Assembly (NCBI RefSeq): GCF_900116855.1 | Contig: NZ_UETD01000006.1 | Span: forward strand, 124,001-188,000 | DNA length: 64,000 bases | Source of the DNA: Ruminococcus flavefaciens | GTDB lineage: Bacteria; Bacillota; Clostridia; Oscillospirales; Ruminococcaceae | Direction: 5' to 3' | Part shown: piece after piece, positions 47,299-56,035 of the stretch | Layout: each line of letters starts with the position of its first letter | How positions within the stretch are numbered: position 1 is the stretch's first letter | Program-made: the position numbers and the translations under genes | Notes under the pieces: generated by a model | Told to the model about the DNA's origin: nothing | The model's input: the letters and a program-made list of their open reading frames with translations, nothing else | The model's database searches: none

Positions 47299-47360
47299 CA
47301 TTATTTAAGTAACAGCTTAAATAATCACAATAATTTTACATATTCGACAGTTGAAAAACC

Positions 47361-47389
47361 TTGACATAGGGCTTAAAAAGGACTATAAT
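47361..47389 (+). promoter_or_regulatory. Promoter of the GH26 gene
   Basis: TTGACA (47361-47366), 17 bases, TATAAT (47384-47389): a perfect consensus promoter. Confidence 0.93.
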
Positions 47390-47400
47390 AAAGTTAGAAG

Positions 47401-47420
47401 TTATTGGTAGTATCCAATAA
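47401..47420. promoter_or_regulatory. Inverted repeat in the GH26 leader
   Basis: TTATTGG-tagtat-CCAATAA, perfect 7-base arms starting 12 bases after the -10 box and ending just before AAGGAGG. It could be a repressor site, or a leader hairpin that exposes or hides the ribosome site. Confidence 0.5.
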
Positions 47421-47436
47421 AAGGAGGATATTGAAA

Positions 47437-49524
47437 ATGAATGGAAAGCTTAAAAAAACACTGGCACTGACAGCTGCGGGAGTTATGGCAGCAGTACAGT
47501 GCAGCTCCGCAGGACTTTTCACTTCCATCGCAGCAGGAGAGGCAGCTGCGACATCTTTCCCCTATGTTATCGAGGGCGAAAAAATGGAGGGCGCAGACCT
47601 GTGGACAAGTATCTATCAGACAGAGATACCCGGTTATTCCGGCGATGGATTCTTCTATCTGACAGCATCACCCGCTTCGTTTGAGGTAACTGTTCCCGCC
47701 GACGGAATGTACTCCATAACAGTACACGGCGCACAGATACTCGACAAGGGCGCAAGACAGCAGGCAGTAAAGATAAACGGAGTAAAATACACAACACAGG
47801 CAGCCTATTCCGATAAGTGGACTGATTATGACTTCGGAATGGTGCGAATGAACAAGGGTGTGAACACTATCGAATTCATCAGCGAATACGGCTATATGGC
47901 AATAGATACTGTTACGGTGGACGAAGCACAGTTCCCCGATCTTTCAAAGGCTGACGGAACAACAGTGGATCCCGATGCAACTCCCGAGACAAAGGCTCTC
48001 ATGAAGTATCTCAAGAGCGTTTACGGAAAGAATATCCTCTCGGGTCAGCAGGAGATCTATGGCGGCGGTCACGGCGTTGACACCACGATCCGCTATGACG
48101 CAAATGCAAACAAGTGCGTTGACAGCGACGGCGTTGAGTATGTCATCGATGAGGAGAGCTGGGACAAGACCGAAAGCGGTGAGAAGTTCCCGTGGCACTG
48201 CACGGGTCCCGATGGACAGGTCTATACATACAGCACTCAGAACCGCAACTACTCATACAATGACTACGACTTTGAGGTCAGATACATCAAGAACCTCACA
48301 GGCGAGGAGCCTGCTATCCGCGGCTTTGACTTCGGAAGCTACTGCCCCTGCTATGCGTGGGACGACGGTGTGGCTCAGCGTATGATAGACTGGACCACCA
48401 AGAAGAACGGTATATGCACAGCTTCATGGCATATCAACGTTCCCACCAGCAAGGCCGATTATACTCTCGGAGAGCCTCTTGACTTCTCCAAGACCACATA
48501 CACCGAAAAGACCGACTTTATCACCAAGAACTGCATGGTAAAGGGCACTATGGAGTACGATTACTTCCAGCTCTGCATGAAAAACCTTGCAGCTGAGCTG
48601 AAGAAGCTCCAGGACGCAGGCGTCCCCGTTATCTTCCGTCCCTTCCATGAGGCAGAGGGAAACCCCAGCCGTACCGAGGATCCCATTGACGGTTCGGGAG
48701 CATGGTTCTGGTGGGCAAAGGAAGGTGCTGTAGTTTACAAGCAGCTGTGGAACTTCCTTCAGGACACTCTCAGGGACGAGTATGGTCTCCACAACCTCAT
48801 CTACGAGCAGAACCTCTATGCATGGTCTGACAATTCCGCAAAGTGGTATTCAGGCGACGACAGAGTCGATATAGTAGGCTTTGATAAGTATAACTGCCAG
48901 TACAACCGCCACGACGGCAAGCAGCAGGGTACTCCCAACGAGGACGCTGAGGCAGGTATATTCTACACACTGAACAAATTCGTCAAGGGCAAGAAAATGG
49001 TAGCTATGCCCGAGAACGATTCGTGCCCCAGCCTTAACAATATGGAGGTAGAGCACGCTTACTGGCTGTACTTCTGCCCGTGGTACGACTCAGAGCAGTC
49101 CCACTTCCTCTGCGGCAAGGAGTATCAGGACCCCGAGACCTTTACAGAGCTTTACAAGAGCGATTTCTGTATCACACTTTCAGAACTCCCCAAGGACCTC
49201 TTTAAGGGAAGCTCAGAGCCTTCCAAGACCACAACTACCACCACCGCAGTAACAAGCACCACCACGACTACAACCGTAACATCAAGCGGTACGGTCAAGG
49301 ACGTTAATTACGGTGATACAAACTGTGACGGTACTGTTGAGCTTGCAGACGCTATCCTCATCATGCAGGGACTGGCTAACCCCAACAAGTATGTTATAAC
49401 CGATCAGGGCAAGGCTAACGGCGATGTTGACACAGCTACAAAGGGACTTACCTCCAATGACGCTCTGTTCATTCAGGAGTACCTCCTCAAGATGAGAACA
49501 ACTCTTGATCCCAATGTAAAATAA
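47437..49524 (+). CDS. GH26 beta-mannanase with CBM35-like domain and dockerin
   Basis: A 695-residue secreted enzyme. Residues 1-34 are a signal peptide. About 38-160 is a CBM35/CBM6-like beta-sandwich (VIEGEKMEGADLW ... YMAIDTVTVDEA). About 175-575 is the GH26 barrel (NILSGQQE, GFDFGSYC, TASWHINVP, then RPFHEAEG with acid/base Glu405, AWFWWAKEG, and nucleophile Glu526 in MPENDSCP). A Thr linker is at about 595-618, and a dockerin is at about 624-695 (GDTNCDGTVELADAILIMQGLANPNKY). It should cut the beta-1,4-mannan backbone. The ATG at 47437 has AAAGGAGG 9 bases upstream. Confidence 0.94.
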   Translation: MNGKLKKTLALTAAGVMAAVQCSSAGLFTSIAAGEAAATSFPYVIEGEKMEGADLWTSIYQTEIPGYSGDGFFYLTASPASFEVTVPADGMYSITVHGAQILDKGARQQAVKINGVKYTTQAAYSDKWTDYDFGMVRMNKGVNTIEFISEYGYMAIDTVTVDEAQFPDLSKADGTTVDPDATPETKALMKYLKSVYGKNILSGQQEIYGGGHGVDTTIRYDANANKCVDSDGVEYVIDEESWDKTESGEKFPWHCTGPDGQVYTYSTQNRNYSYNDYDFEVRYIKNLTGEEPAIRGFDFGSYCPCYAWDDGVAQRMIDWTTKKNGICTASWHINVPTSKADYTLGEPLDFSKTTYTEKTDFITKNCMVKGTMEYDYFQLCMKNLAAELKKLQDAGVPVIFRPFHEAEGNPSRTEDPIDGSGAWFWWAKEGAVVYKQLWNFLQDTLRDEYGLHNLIYEQNLYAWSDNSAKWYSGDDRVDIVGFDKYNCQYNRHDGKQQGTPNEDAEAGIFYTLNKFVKGKKMVAMPENDSCPSLNNMEVEHAYWLYFCPWYDSEQSHFLCGKEYQDPETFTELYKSDFCITLSELPKDLFKGSSEPSKTTTTTTAVTSTTTTTTVTSSGTVKDVNYGDTNCDGTVELADAILIMQGLANPNKYVITDQGKANGDVDTATKGLTSNDALFIQEYLLKMRTTLDPNVK

Positions 49525-49580
49525 CAGCTCCCTGAGTTCACGTTTCTTAACAATGAATGATCAATATCAGACCGAATAAT

Positions 49581-49614
49581 AAAAATCCCGATACTTTATG
49601 TATCGGGATTTTTA
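49581..49614 (+). terminator. Terminator after the GH26 gene
   Basis: AAAAATCCCGATAC-tttat-GTATCGGGATTTTT, a perfect 14-bp stem with a T run. Confidence 0.95.
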
Positions 49615-49691
49615 TTTTTATGACAATATGCGTGATCTGCCGCAGAGATCTCCCTCAGAGACTGTATTTTAATTATATAAAATGGCGCAAA

Positions 49692-49716
49692 AAAGCTCCG
49701 CGTGAAGCGGAGCTTT
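49692..49716 (-). terminator. Terminator of the HU/DUF6465 operon
   Basis: AAAGCTCCGC-gtgaa-GCGGAGCTTT. On the minus strand the stem is followed by a run of six T, 8 bases past the stop. Confidence 0.92.
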
Positions 49717-49723
49717 ATAATTC

Positions 49724-50152
49724 TCAGAAAAGATCAAAATTGCCGAATGTGTTATCGTCGATTACATAGTAAACCTTGTTTATTTCAGGTCTAACATATA
49801 CAACAACGCTCTTAGCCGACTTAACTCCGGCATCAGCCTTTGCCTTGTCAACGAGATCTGTACCTGCAACCTCAGCACCGTTGTACTGGATCACAACCTT
49901 TCTCTCCTCAGCAGCAGCAGTCTTCTTTGCAGCAGGCTTCTTTGCAGCAGTTGCCTTCTTCTCAGCGGGCTTCTTTGCAGCAGTTGCCTTCTTCTCAGCA
50001 GGCTTCTTTGCAGCTGTAGCCTTCTTCTCAGCAGGCTTCTTTGCAGCAGTTGCCTTCTTCTCAGCGGGCTTCTTTGCAGCAGCAGTCTTCTTCTCCTCAG
50101 CAGGAGCAGCTGTCTCTACTGCCTTTGTTTCTGCAATCTTCTTATCCGGCAT
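49724..50152 (-). CDS. Lysine/alanine-rich H1-like protein (DUF6465)
   Basis: A 142-residue protein in two parts. Residues about 20-85 are a low-complexity basic tail made of repeated PAEKKATAAKK units, like histone H1 C-termini. Residues about 88-142 form a compact beta-rich domain (ERKVVIQYNGAEVAGTDLVDKAKADAG ... NKVYYVIDDNTFGNFDLF) of the DUF6465 family. It probably binds DNA or RNA by charge in the cytoplasm. It lies 19 bases downstream of the HU gene under the same promoter, and that pairing supports a nucleoid role. GGAGGAAATT precedes the ATG. Confidence 0.85.
   Translation of the reverse strand: MPDKKIAETKAVETAAPAEEKKTAAAKKPAEKKATAAKKPAEKKATAAKKPAEKKATAAKKPAEKKATAAKKPAAKKTAAAEERKVVIQYNGAEVAGTDLVDKAKADAGVKSAKSVVVYVRPEINKVYYVIDDNTFGNFDLF
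49935..50066 (-). repeat. Four tandem 33-base coding repeats
   Basis: Units begin at 49935, 49968, 50001 and 50034, and a partial fifth begins at 50067. Each encodes one PAEKKATAAKK block. A few third-position differences separate the units. Such arrays change in number by slippage, so tail length may vary between strains. Confidence 0.9.
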
Positions 50153-50171
50153 GATAATTTCCTCCTTAGAA

Positions 50172-50447
50172 TTACTTGTTAACAGCGTTCTTGAGTGCCT
50201 GACCAGCCTTGAAAGCAGGTGCCTTTGAAGCAGGAGCAGTCATCATCTTCTTTGTCTGGGGGTTGATAACCTGCTTCTCCTTACGGTCACGAACCTCGAA
50301 AGTACCAAAACCAACGATAGAAACCTTCTCTCCGCCTGCGAGAGCATCTGTGATCGTAGAAATGATAGCATTTACAGCTGTCTCAGCATTCTTCTTAGTG
50401 AAGTCAGCCTTCTCAGCAACTGCACTGATTAATTCGGTCTTTGTCAT
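50172..50447 (-). CDS. HU family DNA-binding protein
   Basis: A 91-residue nucleoid protein of normal HU length. The features are MTKTELISAVAEKADFTKKNAETAVNAI, VSIVGFGTFEVRDRKEKQVINPQTKK with the GFG turn, and the DNA-intercalating arm around the NPQT Pro, then APAFKAGQALKNAVN. It bends and compacts DNA as a dimer. The ATG at 50447 has GGAGGAT upstream. It is first in a two-gene operon with the DUF6465 protein. Confidence 0.96.
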   Translation of the reverse strand: MTKTELISAVAEKADFTKKNAETAVNAIISTITDALAGGEKVSIVGFGTFEVRDRKEKQVINPQTKKMMTAPASKAPAFKAGQALKNAVNK

Positions 50448-50483
50448 AGTATTATCCTCCATAAAATAAGATTTTACAATTGA

Positions 50484-50512
50484 ATTATATACCCTTTATA
50501 ACGATTTGTCAA
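50484..50512 (-). promoter_or_regulatory. Promoter of the HU operon
   Basis: On the minus strand TTGACA (50512-50507), 17 bases, TATAAT (50489-50484): a perfect consensus promoter, as expected for an abundant nucleoid protein. Confidence 0.93.
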
Positions 50513-50632
50513 GGAATTCCCGAAAAAATGACAAATCCACCTATATTTGGGTATTTACAGCCTGTTTTTTATTCAAAACCACCATAGAATATGCCTATTT
50601 TTCGTTGAGAATTTTCAGGTGCTGCTCAGCTG

Positions 50633-50651
50633 AATATACATTATGTATATT
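50633..50651. other. Perfect 19-base palindrome between HU and clpB
   Basis: AATATACAT-T-ATGTATATT. It lies in the 324-base gene-free region 50463-50786, far from both gene starts, since HU is transcribed away and clpB ends here. The function is unknown. Nothing else is seen in that region apart from the HU promoter and the clpB terminator. Confidence 0.4.
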
Positions 50652-50714
50652 ATAGTCATTTTATTCCGAAATATACATAAAAAACCGACTTTGAAATATG
50701 AATTTTTTATAAAA

Positions 50715-50757
50715 AAAATGCCCCTGAGCGATGTTTTTTCACTCAGGGGAAGCATTT
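50715..50757 (-). terminator. Terminator of clpB
   Basis: CCCCTGAG/CTCAGGGG with outer A-T pairs. On the minus strand the stem is followed by CATTTTTTTT, 30 bases past the clpB stop. Confidence 0.92.
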
Positions 50758-50786
50758 TACTATTTTTGTTCCGCCGACTCAGACTG

Positions 50787-53384
50787 TCAGTCTGCAATGA
50801 GCTTTCCGTTGGCATCAAGGTCGATGTCTATAACGTCTCCTGCGGACAGGTTGCCGCCGATGATACGCTTAGCTGCCAGTGTCTCCACATTGCGCTGTAT
50901 GAACCTTCTAAGCGGTCTTGCGCCGAAGTTGGGATCGTAACCGCAGTCCACGATGTAGTTCTTAGCCGCATCGCTTACGTTTATGCGGATATGCTTGTCG
51001 TCCAGACGCTTCTGGAGGTCAGCCAGCATAAGATCAACTATCTTCATTATATTGTCCTTGGTGAGAGGCTTGTAGAAGATTATCTCGTCAAGACGGTTGA
51101 GGAACTCGGGACGGAACTGAGTTTTCAGCAGCCCCTCCACCTGTGAACGTGCCTCGTCGGTTATCTCACCGTTTGCGTCTATACCCTCAAGGATATAGGG
51201 TGAGCCGAGGTTTGAGGTCAGGATTATGATAGTGTTCTTGAAGTCCACTGTCCTGCCCTGCGAATCGGTTATACGACCGTCGTCCAGCACCTGAAGCAGT
51301 ATATTGAACACATCGGGGTGTGCCTTTTCTATCTCGTCAAAGAGAATTACCGAATAAGGCTTTCTGCGGACTGCTTCCGTCAGCTGACCGCCCTCATCGT
51401 AGCCCACATATCCGGGAGGCGCTCCGATAAGACGGCTCACGCTGAATTTCTCCATGTATTCGCTCATGTCGATACGGATGATATTTCTCTCGTCGTCGAA
51501 AAGTATCTCCGAGAGAGCCTTTGCAAGCTCTGTCTTGCCCACGCCCGTAGGTCCGAGGAAAAGGAATGAACCGATGGGTCTGTCGGGAGCCTGTATGCCT
51601 GCACGGGAGCGCAGGATAGCTTCGCTGACCTTGGTAACAGCTTCGTCCTGTCCGATAACTCTCTTGTGGAGCAGTCCCTCCAGTCCCAGTATCTTTTCCT
51701 TTTCGCCCTCCATGAGCTTTGATACGGGGATTCCTGTCCAGCGGCAGACTATCTTCGCTATTTCGTCCTCTGTAACTCTGTCGCGGAGCAGCCTGTCATT
51801 TTCAAGGTCATGCTCTGCCTGCTTTTCAAGCTCCTCCAGCTCCTTCTGAAGCTGTGGCAGCTTGCCGTATTTAAGCTCGGCAGCCTTGTTCAGATCGTAC
51901 TCACGCTCTGCCTTTTCTATCTCTCCGCCTGTGCGCTCTATCTCCTCACGGAGCTTCTGAACTGCGGAGATGTCGTTCTTTTCGTTCTCCCATTTTGCCT
52001 TCATGCCGCTGAACTTCTCGCGAAGCTCCGCAAGCTCCTTCTGTATCTCCTCAAGGTGCTCCTGAGAGATATTGTCGCTCTCCTTTTTAAGTGCAGCTTC
52101 CTCAATTTCAAGCTGTACTATCTTACGGGAGATAACATCAAGCTCTGTGGGCATCGAGTCCATTTCCGTGCGGATAGTTGCGCAGGCTTCGTCTATAAGG
52201 TCGATAGCCTTATCGGGGAGGAACCTGTCGGTGATGTACCTGTTGGACAGCACAGCCGCAGAAATAAGCGCATTATCGCTTATTTTTACGCCGTGGAACA
52301 CCTCATAGCGCTCCTTGAGTCCGCGGAGTATGGATATAGTGTCCTCAACGCTTGGCTCGTCAACCATTACAGGCTGGAAACGACGCTCAAGAGCAGGGTC
52401 TTTTTCGATGTACTGGCGGTACTCGTTAAGGGTGGTAGCTCCGATACAGTGTAGCTCGCCCCTTGCCAGCATAGGCTTCAGCAGGTTGCCGGCGTCCATA
52501 GCACCGTCAGTCTTGCCTGCACCGACGATGGTGTGGAGCTCATCTATAAAGAGAAGTATCTGTCCGTTGCTGTTCTTAATCTCGTTAAGGACAGCCTTCA
52601 GACGCTCCTCAAACTCGCCTCTGTACTTGGCGCCTGCCACGAGAGCTCCCATATCAAGTGAGAAGACCTTGCGGTCTTTAAGGCTGTCGGGTACGTCTCC
52701 TGCCACGATACGAAGGGCAAGTCCCTCTGCGATGGCAGTTTTTCCGACGCCCGGCTCACCGATGAGCACAGGGTTGTTTTTCGTCTTTCTTGAAAGTATG
52801 CGGATAACATTGCGTATCTCGCTGTCGCGTCCGATAACGGGGTCAAGTTTGTTGCGCCTGGCAAGTCCCACAAGCTCCTGACCGTACTTGGTGAGCACAT
52901 CGTAGGTGTCCTCGGGATTTTCGCTTGTAACTCTGGTATTGCCCCTTACGGACATAAGAGCGCTGAGGAAGCTGTCTTTTGTGATGTTGAAGGTACCGAA
53001 AAGCTGTGACACTTCCCTGTCCTTGCTGTCGATAAGGGAAAGCATAAGGTGCTCAACGGACACGAACTCGTCCTTCATGTTTGAAGCTATTCCCTCGGCG
53101 GAAGTGAGCACACGGTCGCACTCTGCCGAGATGCCGAGGTTGCTGCTCCTGCCGCTTCCTGTTACCTTGGGGAGCCCGTTGATCTTCTTCTCAATCTCGC
53201 TGTCGAAAATATCCTCATCTATATTCATCTTTTTCAGGAGCTGCGGGATAAGACCGTTCTCCTGACGCACAAGTCCTGCAAGGAGGTGTATAGGCTCGAT
53301 GACCGAGTTAGACTGCATAACGGCTATGCTCTGAGCCTTCCTTACAGCATCAATTGACTTCTGAGTAAGTTTCTCTGCATTCAT
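50787..53384 (-). CDS. clpB: ATP-dependent chaperone ClpB
   Basis: An 865-residue disaggregase working with DnaK. An N-domain (about 1-145) is followed by AAA1 with Walker [14 protein letters not shown], and a coiled-coil middle domain (about 400-520) that includes [16 protein letters not shown]2 has Walker [14 protein letters not shown] and the pore motif [13 protein letters not shown], and the C-terminal D2 domain completes the protein. The middle domain marks it as ClpB rather than ClpA or ClpC. The ATG at 53384 has GGAGGAT upstream. No CIRCE element is found; the gene follows an RHH regulator by 50 bases and is probably transcribed from that gene's promoter. Confidence 0.97.
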   Translation of the reverse strand: MNAEKLTQKSIDAVRKAQSIAVMQSNSVIEPIHLLAGLVRQENGLIPQLLKKMNIDEDIFDSEIEKKINGLPKVTGSGRSSNLGISAECDRVLTSAEGIASNMKDEFVSVEHLMLSLIDSKDREVSQLFGTFNITKDSFLSALMSVRGNTRVTSENPEDTYDVLTKYGQELVGLARRNKLDPVIGRDSEIRNVIRILSRKTKNNPVLIGEPGVGKTAIAEGLALRIVAGDVPDSLKDRKVFSLDMGALVAGAKYRGEFEERLKAVLNEIKNSNGQILLFIDELHTIVGAGKTDGAMDAGNLLKPMLARGELHCIGATTLNEYRQYIEKDPALERRFQPVMVDEPSVEDTISILRGLKERYEVFHGVKISDNALISAAVLSNRYITDRFLPDKAIDLIDEACATIRTEMDSMPTELDVISRKIVQLEIEEAALKKESDNISQEHLEEIQKELAELREKFSGMKAKWENEKNDISAVQKLREEIERTGGEIEKAEREYDLNKAAELKYGKLPQLQKELEELEKQAEHDLENDRLLRDRVTEDEIAKIVCRWTGIPVSKLMEGEKEKILGLEGLLHKRVIGQDEAVTKVSEAILRSRAGIQAPDRPIGSFLFLGPTGVGKTELAKALSEILFDDERNIIRIDMSEYMEKFSVSRLIGAPPGYVGYDEGGQLTEAVRRKPYSVILFDEIEKAHPDVFNILLQVLDDGRITDSQGRTVDFKNTIIILTSNLGSPYILEGIDANGEITDEARSQVEGLLKTQFRPEFLNRLDEIIFYKPLTKDNIMKIVDLMLADLQKRLDDKHIRINVSDAAKNYIVDCGYDPNFGARPLRRFIQRNVETLAAKRIIGGNLSAGDVIDIDLDANGKLIAD

Positions 53385-53434
53385 ATCAATATCCTCCATT
53401 CTTATTTTTCACATTTATCCTTTTCATTGTCTGC

Positions 53435-54079
53435 CTAAATAATGTACCGTCCAAGCAGCGCACGGTAGTCCTTCTCAAGTATGGGAGCGCTCTCGCCGAA
53501 GGTCTCGGGAGCTGCAAAATAAGTCTTTACAGCGTGGTCAAGGTCCTTGATGTACTCGCCGATAGCCTCACCTGCCTGCTCGCCCGTAAGGGCTCCCGTA
53601 TTTATCAGCCTGCGTGAGAAGCTTCCGTCGCCTATCTCGCAGCTGTAGCTGTTTATTCCCAGACGGCTCAGGTAGCTGTTCTCCAGCTTTGCACGGTATG
53701 CAAAGAAGCTGTGGAACATATCTATGAGCGCCGCACTCTGAGTGCGTATGCTCACTCTCAGTGTGCCGAGATACTGCTGCGGAGAGCGTTCAAGCTCAAC
53801 CTTATAATTGATAGTGGGGCGGTACTTGTATTCCAGTGCTGTCTTAACCGTCATAAGTGACGGCGAGCGCTGCTCCTGAATGCGGAAGCTGCTGTTCATG
53901 AGCTCCGTCATCTGTGCAAATATCTCTCTCATCCGCATCTCGGGAGTCACGCAAGAGAGATGCTCAGCCAGTATCTGATTTATAAGGTTGGAGCGGCTGG
54001 TGCCGAGGCGATAAGCCTGCTCATCCACTGCCTTTATGACGTCGTCCATAAGGACGAGGCTGTATACACTTTTTTTCAT
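53435..54079 (-). CDS. Ribbon-helix-helix protein upstream of clpB
   Basis: A 214-residue protein I cannot assign beyond its N-terminus. Residues 1-45 (KKSVYSLVLMDDVIKAVDEQAYRLGTSRSNLINQILAEHLS) form a ribbon-helix-helix DNA-binding motif. The rest is a mixed alpha/beta domain with YKYRPTINYKVELERSPQQYLGTLRVSIRTQS and a Tyr/Phe-rich core, possibly a sensor or oligomerisation domain. The ATG at 54079 has GAAGGGAAG 11 bases upstream; two earlier in-frame starts sit on or next to that site. Its place directly before clpB, with direct repeats in its own promoter, suggests an autoregulatory heat-shock or stress regulator. That is inference. Confidence 0.72.
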   Translation of the reverse strand: MKKSVYSLVLMDDVIKAVDEQAYRLGTSRSNLINQILAEHLSCVTPEMRMREIFAQMTELMNSSFRIQEQRSPSLMTVKTALEYKYRPTINYKVELERSPQQYLGTLRVSIRTQSAALIDMFHSFFAYRAKLENSYLSRLGINSYSCEIGDGSFSRRLINTGALTGEQAGEAIGEYIKDLDHAVKTYFAAPETFGESAPILEKDYRALLGRYII

Positions 54080-54111
54080 TAGGTACATCACTTCCCTTCT
54101 CTGTTATATTC

Positions 54112-54150
54112 ATATTAACACGGATTATAGAATTTGTCAAGCGGATTATA
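54112..54150 (-). promoter_or_regulatory. Promoter of the RHH-clpB operon with direct-repeat operator
   Basis: On the minus strand TTGACA (54140-54135), 17 bases, TAATAT (54117-54112). The nine-base word CGGATTATA (plus strand) occurs at 54121-54129 inside the spacer and at 54142-54150 just before the -35 box, exactly 21 bases apart. This is a typical layout for RHH dimers bound side by side. Confidence 0.78.
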
Positions 54151-54177
54151 TAATCTTTCACGCAAATTTCACAATGT

Positions 54178-54432
54178 AAAAAAAGTCCGCTCACGAGGAG
54201 CGGATAATTCGGCCCAAACGATTTTCATCGTTTAGCACTGTGGACCGAGCCATAGACAATAAGTTAAAAAAAGTTATTGAGAATAGAAAACATGAAAAAA
54301 TTACAAATGAAAGGGGTTAGTTTTATTACTTGACAAAACTATTTCTATGGCGTGCAAGTGAACTAATACTCACTATCAAGCACATGAGAGGGGAGGGTAC
54401 TTGATATTGAATACCAATAATCTTCATTTGCT
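54178..54432 (-). ncRNA. Candidate structured small RNA, about 250 nt
   Basis: A minus-strand unit bounded by its own promoter (54439-54467) and a terminator (TCCGCTC-ctcgt-GAGCGGA followed by T7, 54204-54178). Between them no convincing gene exists, but strong pairings do. TATCAAGTAC pairs with GTGCTTGATA around a loop containing CCTCCCC. GCCATAGA pairs with TCTATGGC at long range, enclosing TAGTTTT/AAAACTA. A hairpin TCGGTCC ... GGGCCGA carries an 8-base bulge and the inner stem AAACGAT-GAAA-ATCGTTT with a GNRA tetraloop (54209-54248). The C-rich loop could pair with Shine-Dalgarno sequences. It does not match tmRNA, SRP, RNase P or riboswitches I know; 6S RNA is not excluded. Confidence 0.6.
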
Positions 54433-54438
54433 GATATT

Positions 54439-54467
54439 ATTATATTGCAAAACTGCTCGTTTGTAAA
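54439..54467 (-). promoter_or_regulatory. Promoter of the candidate small RNA
   Basis: On the minus strand TTTACA (54467-54462), 17 bases, TATAAT (54444-54439). The rest of 54468-54595, between it and the stop of the next gene, is very AT-rich and otherwise empty. Confidence 0.72.
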
Positions 54468-54595
54468 TATACATTTGCAAACAAAAATATAATAATGTGT
54501 AGTTTTCTCGTTTTTTTCTTATTTTTTAATGTCAATTTTTTATGAATATGTTTTCTGTTCTTATTTATTTACATATTATTTATGAAAATTCATTG

Positions 54596-56005
54596 TTATT
54601 TCAGTGAAAACAGGTTTTGTCCCACAGATACGTTGAATTCTTCGCTGCTGTTTCCGTTGATGACTGTGTAGAAATTTGAACCCTCATGTACGTCGGGTGA
54701 GAGCAGCATCAGACAGCGGAATTCATTGTGGGGCTCCATGGACACTACCTGCGTTCCGTCAAGTACCATTTCCACTGTGCTGCCGCCGCCTATGACCTCG
54801 CCAAGGTCAGCAACTATGTAAGGATGGTCGGAATATGTGGGAGTGGACACCTTATTGCCCGCCGCATAAAGATAGCCGTTTTTGTAGCTGAATGTGCTGT
54901 AGGCATAAACTGCACTCTTCTCCTCCTTTGTGCCGCCGGAGATAACGGTATATCCGCCGTTAACGTTGAGCGTTCCCTCGGACTTGATGCCGTTTGTGCC
55001 TGACTTGACACGGATATTTCCGTCGTTTATTGTTACATCAGCATTGGCGATAATGCCTGATTTACGGGACTCTATATTATATGTACCGCTTTCGATGACG
55101 ACGTCGTCGTCGCTGTTGATGCCGTGAGAAGCTGTCGCTGTGATATTCAGCTCGCCGTTGCCCTTGAGCTTTATTGTATCATTAGAGAATATGGCTCCGG
55201 TTTCGTGAGCGCTTTTCTTCTCAACACCGCTGGAAACATAGTTGACCGAGCCTTCCTTAGGCTTGATAGTGCAGCGCTTGCACTCCTCTATAAATATTGC
55301 AGGCTGGGAAGAATTCGATATGTCAACGCCGTTAAGAACTATCGTGACCTTGTCCTCAGTCTTTGCAACTCCTGTCTTTACGATTATCTGTCCCTCGGAA
55401 ACGCTTCCAGAGAAGATATAATCGCCTTCCGCAGTTATAATGACGGTGGAGCCGTTTACGGTAACGTTGCTGCCTGTTACCTTTGGAGCGTTTCCAAGCA
55501 CGATCTCAGCGGTGTATTCCTTTACCTCGCCAGTGGCACCTGTGCTGCTGCCGCCCGATGAACTTCCGCCGGAGCTGTTTCCGCTGCTGCTTCCGGAGGA
55601 GCTTCCGCCGGATGAACTGTTGCCGCCCGAAGTGTTACTGCTGCCCGAGGAGTTACTGCCGCCTGAGGACGAATTATCGCCGCCGCTGCTGCTTCCGGAT
55701 GAGCCGCTCTTGGCAGTCGTAGTCGTGCCCTCAGACTTCTTCTCCCCTGCCTTTGTGGTTGTAGTGCCGCTCTTGTCGGACTTTTCATCTTTATCCTTTG
55801 CTGTTGTGGTAGTCTTTTTTCCGTCAGAGTCAGTTGTCTCCTCATCATCGGCAGATGAAGTATCGTTACTGCCTGTGTCCGTATCGGATACTGCCTTGCT
55901 GCTCACCGTGGAGGAAGAACTCTTCTGCTTATCCTTTCCGCAGGAAACCATTGATGCCATAACTGTCATTGCTGCAACCGCTGCCATAAACCTTCTATAT
56001 TTCAT
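54596..56005 (-). CDS. Cthe_2159-like carbohydrate-binding beta-helix lipoprotein
   Basis: A 469-residue surface lipoprotein. Residues 1-22 are a signal peptide with lipobox ASMVSC. Residues 25-165 are a Ser/Gly/Thr/Asp-rich low-complexity spacer containing many SSGGSS repeats. Residues 170-469 match the beta-helix carbohydrate-binding family typified by Clostridium thermocellum Cthe_2159: short strand repeats such as GQIIVKTGVAKTEDKVTIVLNGVDISNS, KLKGNGELNITATASHGINSDDDVVIESGTYNIES and NGIKSEGTLNVNGG. That protein binds cellulose and polygalacturonate. The ATG at 56005 has AAAGGAG upstream. It follows VTC and DUF4956 genes, a recurrent partnership in Clostridia. Confidence 0.85.
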   Translation of the reverse strand: MKYRRFMAAVAAMTVMASMVSCGKDKQKSSSSTVSSKAVSDTDTGSNDTSSADDEETTDSDGKKTTTTAKDKDEKSDKSGTTTTKAGEKKSEGTTTTAKSGSSGSSSGGDNSSSGGSNSSGSSNTSGGNSSSGGSSSGSSSGNSSGGSSSGGSSTGATGEVKEYTAEIVLGNAPKVTGSNVTVNGSTVIITAEGDYIFSGSVSEGQIIVKTGVAKTEDKVTIVLNGVDISNSSQPAIFIEECKRCTIKPKEGSVNYVSSGVEKKSAHETGAIFSNDTIKLKGNGELNITATASHGINSDDDVVIESGTYNIESRKSGIIANADVTINDGNIRVKSGTNGIKSEGTLNVNGGYTVISGGTKEEKSAVYAYSTFSYKNGYLYAAGNKVSTPTYSDHPYIVADLGEVIGGGSTVEMVLDGTQVVSMEPHNEFRCLMLLSPDVHEGSNFYTVINGNSSEEFNVSVGQNLFSLK

Positions 56006-56035
56006 AATAAACGCTCCTTTTTTCCTCCATATACA

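Noticed and set aside
49921..50080. Regular 33-base repeats suggesting a CRISPR array
   Set aside because: The units are contiguous without spacers, stay in frame and code for the lysine-rich tail. No cas genes are present.
54231..54241. TTAGCACT word resembling half of a CIRCE element upstream of clpB
   Set aside because: The complementary GAGTGCTAA arm at the required distance is missing, and the word lies inside the hairpin of the candidate small RNA.
54325..54425. A 33-codon frame inside the candidate small RNA (MKIIGIQYQV...), considered as a small toxin
   Set aside because: It has no Shine-Dalgarno sequence, overlaps the strong stem-loops and lacks a clear membrane helix.
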